A stretch of 64,000 nucleotides of DNA from CAVVEQ01 sp963828855 (lineage in GTDB: Bacteria > Chloroflexota > Anaerolineae > Anaerolineales > Anaerolineaceae), in the NCBI GenBank assembly GCA_963828855.1, contig CAWHGB010000003.1, forward strand, positions 1-64,000, written 5' to 3'. A program made the position numbers and the translations under genes. This document shows, one piece after another, positions 37,406-46,316 of this stretch. The notes under the pieces were generated by a model that saw only the letters and a list, made by a program, of their open reading frames with translations, was not told the DNA's origin and ran no database searches. Positions within the stretch are counted from its first letter, which is position 1. Every line of letters begins with the position of its first letter.

Positions 37406-37827
37406 GAACCGGGATCAACCGGTTCTTTTTTTCCGATCTGACCAAGGTCCTCAAAAAAGACCACTCTTTCAGCCAGGGGACCGTTCAATATCACCCGCTG
37501 GTAAAAGGGATGGAAGGTCTCGCTACGAATGTAGAAATATATCTCCCCGAATTCTGCCAGCCGGGTATGGAAATCCGCCGTAATGGCTTCTTCCTCCTCC
37601 TGCGTGACGGCTGCAGGAGGCTTCTCGTAATATTCGTGGGATTCCCAGGGGAAGAAAATTCCGTATTTGTCGGAAAGGATCGCCCACCTGGAGCCAGTCT
37701 GCTGGCAGCGTTGGATAAATGCCAGCAACCCCGGATCGGTGTAGAGCTTATCCGGGGGCAGTTTTTCACCAGTGGATTTCGCCGTTTCCGATTTTTCTTT
37801 CGAGCAATGGGTCAGGAAAACCGTCAT
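37402..37827 (-). CDS. DUF6884-like protein of unknown function
   Basis: 141 residues. It begins MTVFLTHCSKEKSETA and continues LYTDPGLLAFIQRCQQ and WAILSDKYGIFFPWE, the order seen in DUF6884-type proteins (a Cys-Ser-Lys start, then a region where other members have SAKYGLL). Their role is unknown. Its last 13 codons coincide with the HIT terminator on the other strand. The pspC-type gene lies 12 bases upstream on the same strand. Confidence 0.7.
   Translation of the reverse strand: MTVFLTHCSKEKSETAKSTGEKLPPDKLYTDPGLLAFIQRCQQTGSRWAILSDKYGIFFPWESHEYYEKPPAAVTQEEEEAITADFHTRLAEFGEIYFYIRSETFHPFYQRVILNGPLAERVVFFEDLGQIGKKEPVDPGS
37404..37432 (+). terminator. HIT gene terminator, starting inside its stop codon
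   Basis: AAGAACCGG (37404-37412) pairs with CCGGTTCTT (37419-37427), followed by a T run. It overlaps the HIT stop and lies within the 3' coding end of the convergent gene. Confidence 0.8.
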
Positions 37828-37839
37828 ACCCGGTGAACG

Positions 37840-38043
37840 CTATTGGGCAGGCTGCTCGGGGACAGCGATCCACATGATTACGTAAACCCAAAACCCGATG
37901 CTTGCGCCAAAGATGGCTGTGATCACGAAGATCAGGCGCACCACCACCGGGTCGATGTTGAGGTATTCAGCCAGCCCCCCGCTAACGCCAGCCACCATCC
38001 GGCTGTTCCGGGATCGATATAATTTTTTGGGTTCAGATGCCAT
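37840..38043 (-). CDS. PspC-domain protein
   Basis: 67 residues, all one PspC domain: KLYRSRNSRMVAGVSGGLAEY, then a single long hydrophobic segment VVRLIFVITAIFGASIGFWV. PspC proteins are small inner-membrane proteins linked to envelope stress. GAGG precedes the ATG and TATAAT lies further upstream. Probably co-transcribed with the DUF6884 gene. Confidence 0.9.
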   Translation of the reverse strand: MASEPKKLYRSRNSRMVAGVSGGLAEYLNIDPVVVRLIFVITAIFGASIGFWVYVIMWIAVPEQPAQ

Positions 38044-38209
38044 TCTTTACTCCTCAATGGATTTTGTTGAATTATATACGCTGCAGCCATAGAGGGGTTG
38101 CAGCCAGGTGCTAACTAAGATTTCTCTTATAACATTTATAATCCCTTGATATTAAGAATTAATTATGATATTTTAGATATAAATAGTAATAAAAAGAAAG
38201 AAGGTTGAA

Positions 38210-38596
38210 ATGAAAAAAGCGTTCGGGTTGGTTTCTTTACTTGCAGTTGTGGTTTTCCTTCTCGCTGCCTGCCAGGCAGCTCCGGCTGCCACCCAGGCTC
38301 CCGAAGCGCCGCAGCCTTCCGCCCCCTCAGGCGGATCAGGCGCTCCCGTGGAGATTCTCATCCAAAGTTTTGCCTTCAGGCCTGAATCGGTAACTGTTGC
38401 TGCTGGAACTGAGGTGAAATGGACGAACGTGGATTCACCTGGTCATAACATCATGAGTGATGATGGATCCACTATCAAGTCCCCAAAACTGGCAAAAGGC
38501 GAATCCTGGTCAATGGTTTTTACCACCCCAGGGACATACACCTATATTTGCTCAATTCATCCGAGTATGAAGGGTACAATTATCGTTACCCAATAA
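38210..38596 (+). CDS. Cupredoxin (plastocyanin-like) lipoprotein
   Basis: 128 residues. The signal peptide ends in a lipobox LLAAC, followed by an Ala/Pro linker. The copper fold shows the expected ligands: His in SPGHNIMSD, and Cys, His and Met in YICSIHPSMKG. It is thus a membrane-anchored extracytoplasmic blue-copper-type protein, likely an electron carrier. AAGAAGG precedes the ATG. It has its own terminator. Confidence 0.9.
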   Translation: MKKAFGLVSLLAVVVFLLAACQAAPAATQAPEAPQPSAPSGGSGAPVEILIQSFAFRPESVTVAAGTEVKWTNVDSPGHNIMSDDGSTIKSPKLAKGESWSMVFTTPGTYTYICSIHPSMKGTIIVTQ

Positions 38597-38608
38597 GTAG
38601 TAAATTGC

Positions 38609-38637
38609 AAACCGCCCGGGTAAGCCGGGCGGTTTTT
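38609..38637. terminator. Bidirectional terminator
   Basis: ACCGCCCGG (38611-38619) pairs with CCGGGCGGT (38625-38633), flanked by AA and a T run, between the convergent cupredoxin and aminotransferase genes. Confidence 0.85.
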
Positions 38638-40581
38638 CAATCCATAACTGTTCCTACGACTTCTTCCACAAATTCATCGATCAATTCTGCACCATGAAGC
38701 GTACGGAAGAATGGTGAACCGGTATGACTGCGGGCGATCAGGCGGTTATACCAGGGCTGCTTTTCTGAAACCACCTGTCGAACTGTCTTCAAGCAGCGTT
38801 CAATATCTTCAGGCGTGTTTTCCAACCCGATGCTGATGCGAACCAACCCGGGCATGACCAGCTTGGTAAAACGGCTGAGAAAGATAAACCCGATATCCAC
38901 CAGCCGGGCGCGAAGAGTGCCTATTTTTAATAACCGCTTGACCAACAGGTGAGAGCAAAAACAACCACTCCTCACATCCTATGCCTCCCAGCTCTGCCAG
39001 CCGGTTCGAGGCGATATTGAAAGGGGTATCTTCAAATTCGAACGTCACCACCCCGCTGCGGCGATGCATCCGGGGATGGCTGGCATCTCGGATGCCGTAG
39101 ATTTCTACGCCGGGTATGGAATTCAACCCCTTCAATAATTGCAGGGTCAACACCCGTTCGTCTTCTTCAACTATTTCCATCCCAATGCGAACCAGCAGGC
39201 GTAAAACCGCTGCCAGGCTGACGATCCCTGCAACGTTCGTCTCCCCGGAGGATTTCAACTTGTTTACCGTATCAGTATCCATCTGGAATACCGATCTGCG
39301 GAGGATCAATGCGCCGGTCCCAAACGGGGCATATACTTTATGCCCGGAGAAAACCAGGGCATCAATCCCGCTTGATTCCATGCGGATAGGCCGGTGGGCG
39401 ATCAACTGGGCGGCATCCACCAGCAATTTCGCGTCGTACTTGTGCGTGATCGCGCTGATCGTTTCCAGGTCGTTCAACGCGCCAAGAACGTTGGAGGCTC
39501 CACTGATCGAAACCCAGCGGATGGGTTGGACCTTGCCTTCACGATTGTGCTCTTTTAGAAGTTGTTCAAGTTTTACCAGGTCGATGAAACCATCGCCATC
39601 GGCTTCCAGGCGGATCAGGCTCAGACCCTGGGTACACCGCCAGGGAAGTTCGTTGGAGTTGTGCTCGATCAGTGAATTGAGAACCAGCATCTTCTCGCCC
39701 TCAGCCAGGGAATCCGCGGCAAGCCTGGCAAATGTATTCAACCCTTCCGTCGTGTTGGAGGTGAAGATCAGCTCATATTCTTTTTCCGGTGCCCCCACAA
39801 AATCCAAACATATCTTTTTCGCTTCAGCAATCACGTTCGCATAAACTGACTGGGGGATTCGTAGGCTCTGCCGGAAACATTCCCAGACCGGCTCAAAGCT
39901 GGGGGTGCTCGCGCCGTTATCCAAGTTTGTGTAAGGCAATAAACCATCCTCTGTGGGGACGAGCACTTCCCTGCCCACCAATTGTGGCTTAATCCAGTCA
40001 AGTAGGTCCTGACCGCCCATTGCTTGGGGAAATGGATTCTTCATATCCTTGATGAGGTTTTTTACATTACCTGTTTTTTCAGTAAAAACGAGCTTTTCTT
40101 TTAGTTGAAGCTGCAAAGCACGGGCGAAGGTGATGATGTTAAGGATCGCGGGTGTCCCGGCTTCGTAACGGTCGGGCGGACCTGCCCAGAGTACGTGGTT
40201 TTCGGAGACCACCCGCACCGTGCCGCCCCCGGTTTCAAATGGAATACCATTGGGCAGCTTATCCTTACGGATGGCAAGCGCGCAAATTCCGAGGGGCAAT
40301 CCCAAATCCTGGCTGGTGATCTCCCTGCAATTATCCAAACCGACCATGTTTTTTAATACATCCGCCCGCTGCGGGTTGGCGAAAATAACCACGAACTGCC
40401 TGGCATCCAAGCCGAGGTATTCAAGGACGATCTCACGGGATTGATCGAACAACCGGGTGGAAACCAGCGAATTATGCCCCGCGCCGCGATGGACATTAGA
40501 GTACATCTGCAAAGCGTGATAGGCAGATTCTTCCAGCCGGGAAAAAGCATCGGAATTCGAAGCAGTTGATTTTTTGGACAT
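38637..40581 (-). CDS. Class V aminotransferase (cysteine desulfurase-like) with degenerate N-terminal module, one frameshift
   Basis: About 648 residues after bridging a break near 38975. Residues about 205-560 form a full class V PLP domain: YTNLDNGASTPSF, FTSNTTEGLNTFARL, LLVDAAQLIAHRPI, the PLP lysine in ALVFSGHKVYAPFG, and SSGETNVAGIVSLAA. The first 200 residues resemble a second, shortened copy: an N-terminal part (YHALQMYSNVHRGAGHNS) joined directly to a C-terminal-type part (GGGTVRVVSENHVLW and PPDRYEAGTPAILN), lacking the central lysine domain. The substrate is unknown. A TATAAT lies 18 bases before the ATG. Convergent with the cupredoxin gene. Confidence 0.8.
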
Positions 40582-40638
40582 TTCGGTTTAAGTGTGCGAA
40601 TTATATCGCATGCCACTTGGGGATGAAATTGACAGCGA

Positions 40639-41088
40639 TTATTTGAATTTCCCCATTACCAGCATCCCATCATGGGTCAGCCCTACCTTACGAAAAAAGT
40701 TACCGATACGCAGCAAGCGTGCGAAATACCCCGCCAGGTCGGATTGGGAAAGAGGCTCGAACCCGAATTTCCGGTAGAAGGATCCCAGCGATGTCCGGCA
40801 GGTGAGAAAAAGCGGTGGAGGATTTTCGACCATCAGACGTTCGATTATTAGCGTGGCGATGCCTTTTCCCTGGAAAGCTGGGATGACCGCGATGGAGGCC
40901 AGCTCGCGAGTGCTGTCGTAATGCGTTTTGATCTGACCAGTGCCCACCACCCGGTCATTTTCATCCACTGCCAGGATGAAATGCTGCCATTTCAGCGCAA
41001 GTGGGTTGATGCGCGCTTCGCGGATGATCAATCGGATCGTTTTCGCGTCCGCTTCCCTTGCCTTGCGGAGATGGATTTTCCCAGTCAT
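40639..41088 (-). CDS. GNAT-family N-acetyltransferase
   Basis: 149 residues from ATG 41088 (MTGKIHLRKAREADAKTIR). The acetyl-CoA motif is IAVIPAFQGKGIATLIIERL, with SFYRKFGFEPLSQ near the end, typical of GNAT. The acceptor is unknown. The frame extends upstream into gatB, but that part is not conserved. It starts 11 bases after the gatB stop, so it is probably co-transcribed with the gat genes. Confidence 0.85.
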   Translation of the reverse strand: MTGKIHLRKAREADAKTIRLIIREARINPLALKWQHFILAVDENDRVVGTGQIKTHYDSTRELASIAVIPAFQGKGIATLIIERLMVENPPPLFLTCRTSLGSFYRKFGFEPLSQSDLAGYFARLLRIGNFFRKVGLTHDGMLVMGKFK

Positions 41089-41099
41089 CAGATTGTGGG

Positions 41100-42537
41100 T
41101 CAAGATTGTAAAAGCTCGGCAAGGATCTTTCCAGCAATCTGAGGGTCCGCCTTGCCGCGCATCTTGCGCATCACCTGTCCGACGAACCAACCCATCAGGG
41201 TGGGCTTGCCTGATTTGAAGGCGGCAACCTCACCTGGATTTTCTGCGATCACTTCCTCGCACGCAGTCCGTATGGCAGCGTCATCACTGACTAAACCCAG
41301 CCCTTCAGATTCCACGATCACTCCGGGGCTCCTGCCGCTGGATTCGACCTTTTCCAGCAGTGACTTGGCCGTGGAGTTGTTGATCTTCCCGGTATCCACC
41401 AGGTGGATTAGTTCTGCCAGGTATTCAGGTGTTAATTTCATTTCGCCAGCAGTGATCCCGCGGTCGTTGATAAAGCGCAGGATGTCATTCATCATCCAAT
41501 TGGAGACCTTCTTGGGGTCACCTTTATAAGCCTTGACCGCGGATTCGAAATAATCCGAAAGGCTGCGCTCGGAGGTGAGGATCTCTGCGTCGTAGGCGGG
41601 CAGGGAATAATCCTGCATAAACCGGCTGCGCCGTTCGAGTGGCAGCTCGGGAAATTCCGCCAGGATGGACGACTTCCAGCTCTCATCCAGCTGAATGGGG
41701 AGCAAATCGGGCTCGCGGAAGTAGCGGTAATCAGCCTCGGTCTCCTTGGAGCGCATTTTCTTCAGTTTCTTACGAGTTTCATCCCACTCCAGGGTCCAGG
41801 ATTCGATCCTGTGACCGGCGACAACCTCCGCTTTTTGACGTTCGATCTCGGTGAGAATGGCTTCCTTGACCGCGTCGATGGAGTTAACGTTTTTGATCTC
41901 AGTTTTCACATTTAGATGGTCAGCTCCCACCGGTCGGATGGAGACGTTAGCATCGCAGCGCAAATGTCCCTTTTCCATGTCGGCTTCCGAGATCCCCAGC
42001 CAGCGCAGCAATTGGCGAAGGCGGATCAGGTACTGCGAGGCTTCATCCGCCGAGCGCAGGTCGGGACCTGTGACCATTTCAATGAGAGGAACCCCGCAGC
42101 GGTTGAAATCGATCATCCTGCGGCTGCCTTCATTTTTCGTCTTTCCGGCGTCCTCTTCGATGTGAAGCTTGTGGATGGAGATTCGCCTGAGTCGCGCCAT
42201 CGGGCATGGGTAGATCCAGGAAACCACCGCTGGCCAGGGATTGGTCAAATTGCGAGATCTGGTATCCCTTGGGCAAGTCGGGATAGAAATAATTCTTGCG
42301 GTCAAAGAAAGAAGTGGATCGGATCTGGGAGTGCATTGCGTGGGCGAGGATGACCGCTTTTTCAACCACTGACTTGTTCAGCACCGGGAGAACACCCGGG
42401 AACCCGCAGCAGACCGGGCAGATGTTTGTGTTCGCCGGCTCTTCCCAGGAATCTGCCTTGCAGGAACAGAAGATCTTGGATTCAGTGTTGAGTTGAATGT
42501 GGGTTTCAAGCCCGATCACGGGTTCATACTCGGTCAT
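41100..42537 (-). CDS. gatB: Asp/Glu-tRNA amidotransferase subunit B, one frameshift
   Basis: About 479 residues, family length. It starts at ATG 42537 (GGAGAAG upstream) with MTEYEPVIGLETHIQLNTES. Zinc ligands are in FCSCKADSWEEPANTNICPV; YFYPDLPKGYQISQFDQ and NRCGVPLIEMVTGPDL follow; the C-terminal YqeY-like tail ends GQVMRKMRGKADPQ. The frame breaks near 42195, between DLPMPDGA and RISIHKLHIEED. GatB activates the misacylated Asp- or Glu-tRNA for amidation by GatA. Its 5' end overlaps the CAP lipoprotein 3' end. Confidence 0.92.
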
Positions 42538-43739
42538 TTGCTTCTCCGCAGGATAAGTTGAGATCAAGAAGGATGAAATTAAATCCGCATGCCCCAATCG
42601 CATCGGCTCGAATTGAAACACCAGGCAAGAACCCGGTGGGCTCCAGGGTATCCGTTGCGGTTGGCGTGTCGCTGGGTGCCTGGGTGGGCTGGGGGGTAAT
42701 GGTGGCAGTTTCGGTGGGGGGCAGGGTGTTCGTCGGGGGCTGGATTGTCACCGTTGGTGTGGGAGTTCGGGTGGGTGTTCGCGTGGGTGTGCGGGTGGGT
42801 GTACGGGAAGGAGCCACTGTCGGACCCACGGAGTAGGCGGCATGCAGGATGTAATAGGGTCCCCATGGACCGGTTGCGACCCCAGCGCCGATATCGGTGA
42901 GGTAGGGATTCGTGGCGGGGATCATATGGAGAGAATCAGACCAGGCGGCCATGATTTGGGGCAGGGTAGCAAAACCGCGTGCCCAATTTTCGGTGGCGAA
43001 AACTGTGGCACCATTCCCATACCCGGCAGCCGCAATCCTGCCAGAGACGTTTCCGATATGACCATTCAGGTGGTTGGCCGCCATGTATTCTGCGGTCCAC
43101 TGCGCCGTACCCATCAGGATCGAATTCACCTTCAGGGCGGGGTAACCATTGGCCACGCGCAGCTGGTTCATGGCGTTGATCAACTGCATCGCGCTTACGG
43201 GTCCCGCGGGAGTGATCTGCCCCCCGTTGTATGTAGGTGATGCGGTCAGGGTAGGACCAGGTGTGCGGGTTAAAAGTACGGGTGGCGGTTGGACCAGCGG
43301 TGCGGGTTCTTGAGGCTGTCTGGCTCGGTCCTGGCAGCGTTTTCGTTGAAGTTGGAAGGGCGGTGGTGGGTTTCTTCGTGGGTGTGGCGGTGCGATATAT
43401 TGTGGCAGTCCGGCTGGCCGTCGGGAAATTAGTGGAACCCGCAAGGGTTTGCGTCGTTGTTGCCGACGGGTTCAGAGTGACCGTACCGGTTTGGGAGCCG
43501 GTTGGCGAGAGCGATAGGCTCGCAGTTACGACTGCGGTTGAAGTCGCAATCGCGCTCGGTAAAGGAGTCATGGTCAAAGGTAAAAATGGCGTCAGGCTTG
43601 GTGGAGGGGTGAGCGACTGGGTGGGGGTGACGCTTGCCGTCGGCGGAAGGATATACCCGGCCATCTCCTGGGGAATTAGGCAGGCGGCCGAAATCAAGGC
43701 GATCAGGAAGAAAAGGAATGTGATCCGGGACTGCTTCAC
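42524..43739 (-). CDS. Secreted CAP/SCP-domain lipoprotein with Thr/Pro-rich linkers, one frameshift
   Basis: About 405 residues after bridging a break near 43255. The start is a lipoprotein-like signal (FFLIALISAAC). A Thr/Ser/Pro-rich linker of about 140 residues follows, then a CAP domain: MQLINAMNQLRVANGYPALK, WTAEYMAANHLNGHIG, VFATENWARG, then YLTDIGAGVA. A second linker made of TPTR repeats and a 45-residue tail end the protein. CAP proteins are extracellular and functionally diverse. It lies between gatA and gatB, overlapping the gatA end by four bases and the gatB start by 14, which suggests it rides in the gat operon. The repeats in the DNA (42759-42812) are coding. Confidence 0.78.
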
Positions 43740-45322
43740 CCCAGCACCTTGGGTTGTTCCTTTCGCCAGGGATCCCCTTCGGTGGCTTGCTCGTATGCAC
43801 GGGCGATGCGTAGAAGTTTTCCTTCCTGGAAATCCGCACCCAAGAACTGGATGCCGATGGGCAGCCTTTTTGAATCCAATCCGGCAGGAATCGAGATCGC
43901 GGGGGTACCAGCATGATTGGCTGCTACGGTCAATTGGTCCGCAAACTGCATCAGCACCGAATCACCGTATACCGCTCCGATCTCGAACGCGGTGGTGGGA
44001 GTCGTTGGGGTTAACATCGCATCCAGGCGGTATGGACCATTCGGATTAAAAGCGAGTTCAAAATCGCGGCGGATCATTGCGCGCACTTTGAGCGCGCGGT
44101 TGTAATACTGCTGGCTGTACTGGGCAGCGCTGACATACATCCCCATTAGAATCCGTAATTTTGGCTGGGGACCGAATCCCTGGGAACGAGATTTTCGGTA
44201 AAGGGTCTTCAGGTCAGGTGTGGGATCCGCGGTACGGTAACCGTATTTCACCCCGTCAAAGCGGTGCAGGTTGGAAGCGGCTTCCACCCGGCTGATGACG
44301 AAATAGGCCGGGATGCCATAGCGCGTGTTTGGCATAGGCACATCTTGCACGATCTCCGCGCCCAGGGATCTCAGGATCTCTGACGCGCGCAGGATGGATT
44401 CCGCGATCTCATCCGGGAGGTTCTGATCCCGATATTCGCCGCTTTCAGCATCCGGGTAGGAAATGCGGAAGTAATCGGGGGAGAGGCCGATCCGCATCCC
44501 TTTAACCCCTTTTTCAAGCTCAGCCAGGTAATCCCCTGTTGGAACTGCTGCTGAGGTTGCATCGCGTGGGTCGCTCCCGGCGGTCACCTGAAGCATAAGT
44601 GCGGCATCCTTCACGGTCCGGCTGACCGGCCCCGGGCAATCCAGCGATGAGCCAAAGGCGATCAACCCATATCGGGATACCCGCCCATAGGTGGGCTTGA
44701 GCCCAACCACCCCGCAGAAGGCGGCCGGCTGGCGGATGGACCCGGCGGTATCAGTCCCCAGGGAAAGTGCTGATTCCCCAGCAGCCACCGATGCCGTGCT
44801 CCCTCCCGAGGACCCGCCGGCCACCCGGGAAGGCTCCCAGGGGTTGCGCGGGCAGGGCTGGAAAGCGGAGGATTCAGAGGAGGATCCGTAGGTGAATTCA
44901 TCCAGGTTGGCTTTACCGGTCATCACCGTGCCGGCTTTGAAGAGACGCTCCACCGGTGTGGCTGTGTAGGGGGCAGTGTAATTCGCGAGGATGCGCGAGG
45001 CGGCTGTGGAGGGAGTATTCTTCACGCAGAAGATATCCTTGATCGAGACCGGCACTCCTGCCAGCAGACCGGGATCCTCCCCGCGGGTGATCTGTGCATC
45101 CACTTCATTCGCTTGTTTTTGGGCGATTTCGCGGGTGATGGTGATGAAGGAATGGACTTTTTTCTTGTCATCGGTAGTGATCTCACCCGGTTCCAGGCAT
45201 CCGGTTCGTCCTTCCACCATGTCAATCCGGTTTAGCGTGGATTCGAGCACCTCCCGTGCGGATGCTTTTTTTTGTTTCACCAGGTCGGCGATTTGATAGG
45301 CGGGCAGGTCACAGAGTTCCAT
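43736..45322 (-). CDS. gatA: Asp/Glu-tRNA amidotransferase subunit A
   Basis: 528 residues from ATG 45322; a TTG at 45328 overlapping the gatC stop is an alternative start. The amidase Ser-Ser-Lys triad is visible: Lys in LAGVPVSIKDIFC, Ser in VAGGSSGGSTASVAAG and Ser in GTDTAGSIRQPAAF. GatA releases ammonia from glutamine or asparagine and amidates the tRNA-bound Asp or Glu with GatB and GatC. It is about 40 residues longer than many GatA, with an insert near residues 40-60 (CLEPGEITTDDKKK). Confidence 0.95.
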   Translation of the reverse strand: MELCDLPAYQIADLVKQKKASAREVLESTLNRIDMVEGRTGCLEPGEITTDDKKKVHSFITITREIAQKQANEVDAQITRGEDPGLLAGVPVSIKDIFCVKNTPSTAASRILANYTAPYTATPVERLFKAGTVMTGKANLDEFTYGSSSESSAFQPCPRNPWEPSRVAGGSSGGSTASVAAGESALSLGTDTAGSIRQPAAFCGVVGLKPTYGRVSRYGLIAFGSSLDCPGPVSRTVKDAALMLQVTAGSDPRDATSAAVPTGDYLAELEKGVKGMRIGLSPDYFRISYPDAESGEYRDQNLPDEIAESILRASEILRSLGAEIVQDVPMPNTRYGIPAYFVISRVEAASNLHRFDGVKYGYRTADPTPDLKTLYRKSRSQGFGPQPKLRILMGMYVSAAQYSQQYYNRALKVRAMIRRDFELAFNPNGPYRLDAMLTPTTPTTAFEIGAVYGDSVLMQFADQLTVAANHAGTPAISIPAGLDSKRLPIGIQFLGADFQEGKLLRIARAYEQATEGDPWRKEQPKVLG

Positions 45323-45324
45323 GC

Positions 45325-45636
45325 TCAACCCAGTTCCTGGTGGGGAATATCCGGGACGATGACGTAGCCATCTTCAAACTGCGGGAATTGCGCGGTGAGA
45401 AGATCGCGATCATTGAATTTTGCGGTTTTATCGAGGCGCAACGATTGACGGTTTTCCACCGGGTAGGGTACACCATGGATCTCGGTGGGGAGCGAATCGT
45501 CGAGGGGTACAGCCGCCAGTTCTTCGATGGTTTTTAGCTGGCGGTTCAACTGCTCCCGCAGGTAATCAGCCTGGTCCGCTTCGAATTCGAAGGATGCCAG
45601 TTCGACAAGGTGGGTGAAGATTTCTGGTTCGATCAT
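45325..45636 (-). CDS. gatC: Asp/Glu-tRNA amidotransferase subunit C
   Basis: 103 residues from ATG 45636, chosen because AAGGAAACC lies directly before it; ATG 45660 has no site. Features: FTHLVELASFEFEADQADYL, ELAAVPLDDSLPTEI and VPYPVENRQSLRLD, as in GatC, which tethers GatA and GatB. The stop overlaps a possible gatA TTG. It is first of gatC-gatA-(CAP)-gatB. Confidence 0.92.
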   Translation of the reverse strand: MIEPEIFTHLVELASFEFEADQADYLREQLNRQLKTIEELAAVPLDDSLPTEIHGVPYPVENRQSLRLDKTAKFNDRDLLTAQFPQFEDGYVIVPDIPHQELG

Positions 45637-45665
45637 GGTTTCCTTATTGTGCGTGTTCATTACGG

Positions 45666-45690
45666 AACGGTCCCGGAGCTAGGGACCGTT
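45666..45690 (-). other. Hairpin in the gatC leader
   Basis: AACGGTCCC pairs perfectly with GGGACCGTT around seven bases, 30 bases upstream of the gatC start. No T run follows on either strand at the right place, so it is not a clear intrinsic terminator. It could be a regulatory leader structure or an mRNA-stabilising stem. Confidence 0.4.
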
Positions 45691-45723
45691 AGAGTTAAAA
45701 ATTAAAACCGAAAAGATTTTACA

Positions 45724-46161
45724 TTACGGGCAGGGGGTGCCAAGTGCAGCTTGGGTCAGACAATAATCAATGGTCGCTTGAATGTTTGCTGTCGGTTGGG
45801 TTGTATTCGTCGGCACCCGGGTATCCGTAGCAGTTTTCGTTATGGTGGGGGTATTTGTCCTTGTAGGTGTGTTTGTTGGCGTGGACGTGAAGGTGGGCAA
45901 AACCCAACCGGTTCGGGTGGGTGGAATTGTCTGTGTGGGAGGGAGGTTGACACTGCCGGGGGGTGTGGCCGTCCAAGTGGGAGGCATGGAGCGCAAGGTA
46001 GGGGTGCTTGTGGGGAGCTCGATTATGGCAGGCATGGTGGGCGGGGGAAAAGGATTTAGGGGGGAATTCGGGTCCATCGCGATCTGAGCGAAAACGACCA
46101 CCAGGCAGCAGATACTCACCAAACCGATGATGGAAAGAATGTCCCATAACCGCGAATTCAT
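45724..46161 (-). CDS. Membrane-anchored Thr/Pro-rich protein
   Basis: 145 residues from ATG 46161, which follows AGGAGG. One N-terminal membrane helix (ILSIIGLVSICCLVVVFAQI), then a Thr/Pro-rich extracellular stretch with STPTNTPTRTNTPTITKTAT and a short C-terminal end with two Cys (IDYCLTQAALGTPC). There is no clear lipobox. The domain is not recognised; such proteins are common in Anaerolineae. It lies upstream of gatC on the same strand. Confidence 0.75.
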   Translation of the reverse strand: MNSRLWDILSIIGLVSICCLVVVFAQIAMDPNSPLNPFPPPTMPAIIELPTSTPTLRSMPPTWTATPPGSVNLPPTQTIPPTRTGWVLPTFTSTPTNTPTRTNTPTITKTATDTRVPTNTTQPTANIQATIDYCLTQAALGTPCP

Positions 46162-46302
46162 ACAATCCTCCTGCTCTTTATGCCTGATATGCCTTTCTGT
46201 CAGTATAGCCGAGAAATTAACCCTGTCAAGCACGCCATGAGATTACGGAATTGTTAGGTCGTAAATGACCTCCATCCTGAAAAGGTGAGTAAAAAGCTGG
46301 AA

Positions 46303-46308
46303 TATAAT
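46303..46308 (+). promoter_or_regulatory. -10 box close to the glycosyltransferase start
   Basis: TATAAT ends eight bases before the ATG at 46317 and no ribosome site is present, so the predicted mRNA is leaderless. No good -35 is visible. Confidence 0.45.
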
Positions 46309-46316
46309 CTAACTCG

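Noticed and set aside
42759..42812. Tandem GTGGGTGT repeats as a CRISPR or minisatellite
   Set aside because: They encode the TPTR-repeat linker of the CAP lipoprotein in frame on the minus strand; there are no spacers.
45660..45723. T-box riboswitch in front of gatC
   Set aside because: The hairpin lacks a recognisable T-box antiterminator sequence, specifier loop and terminator.
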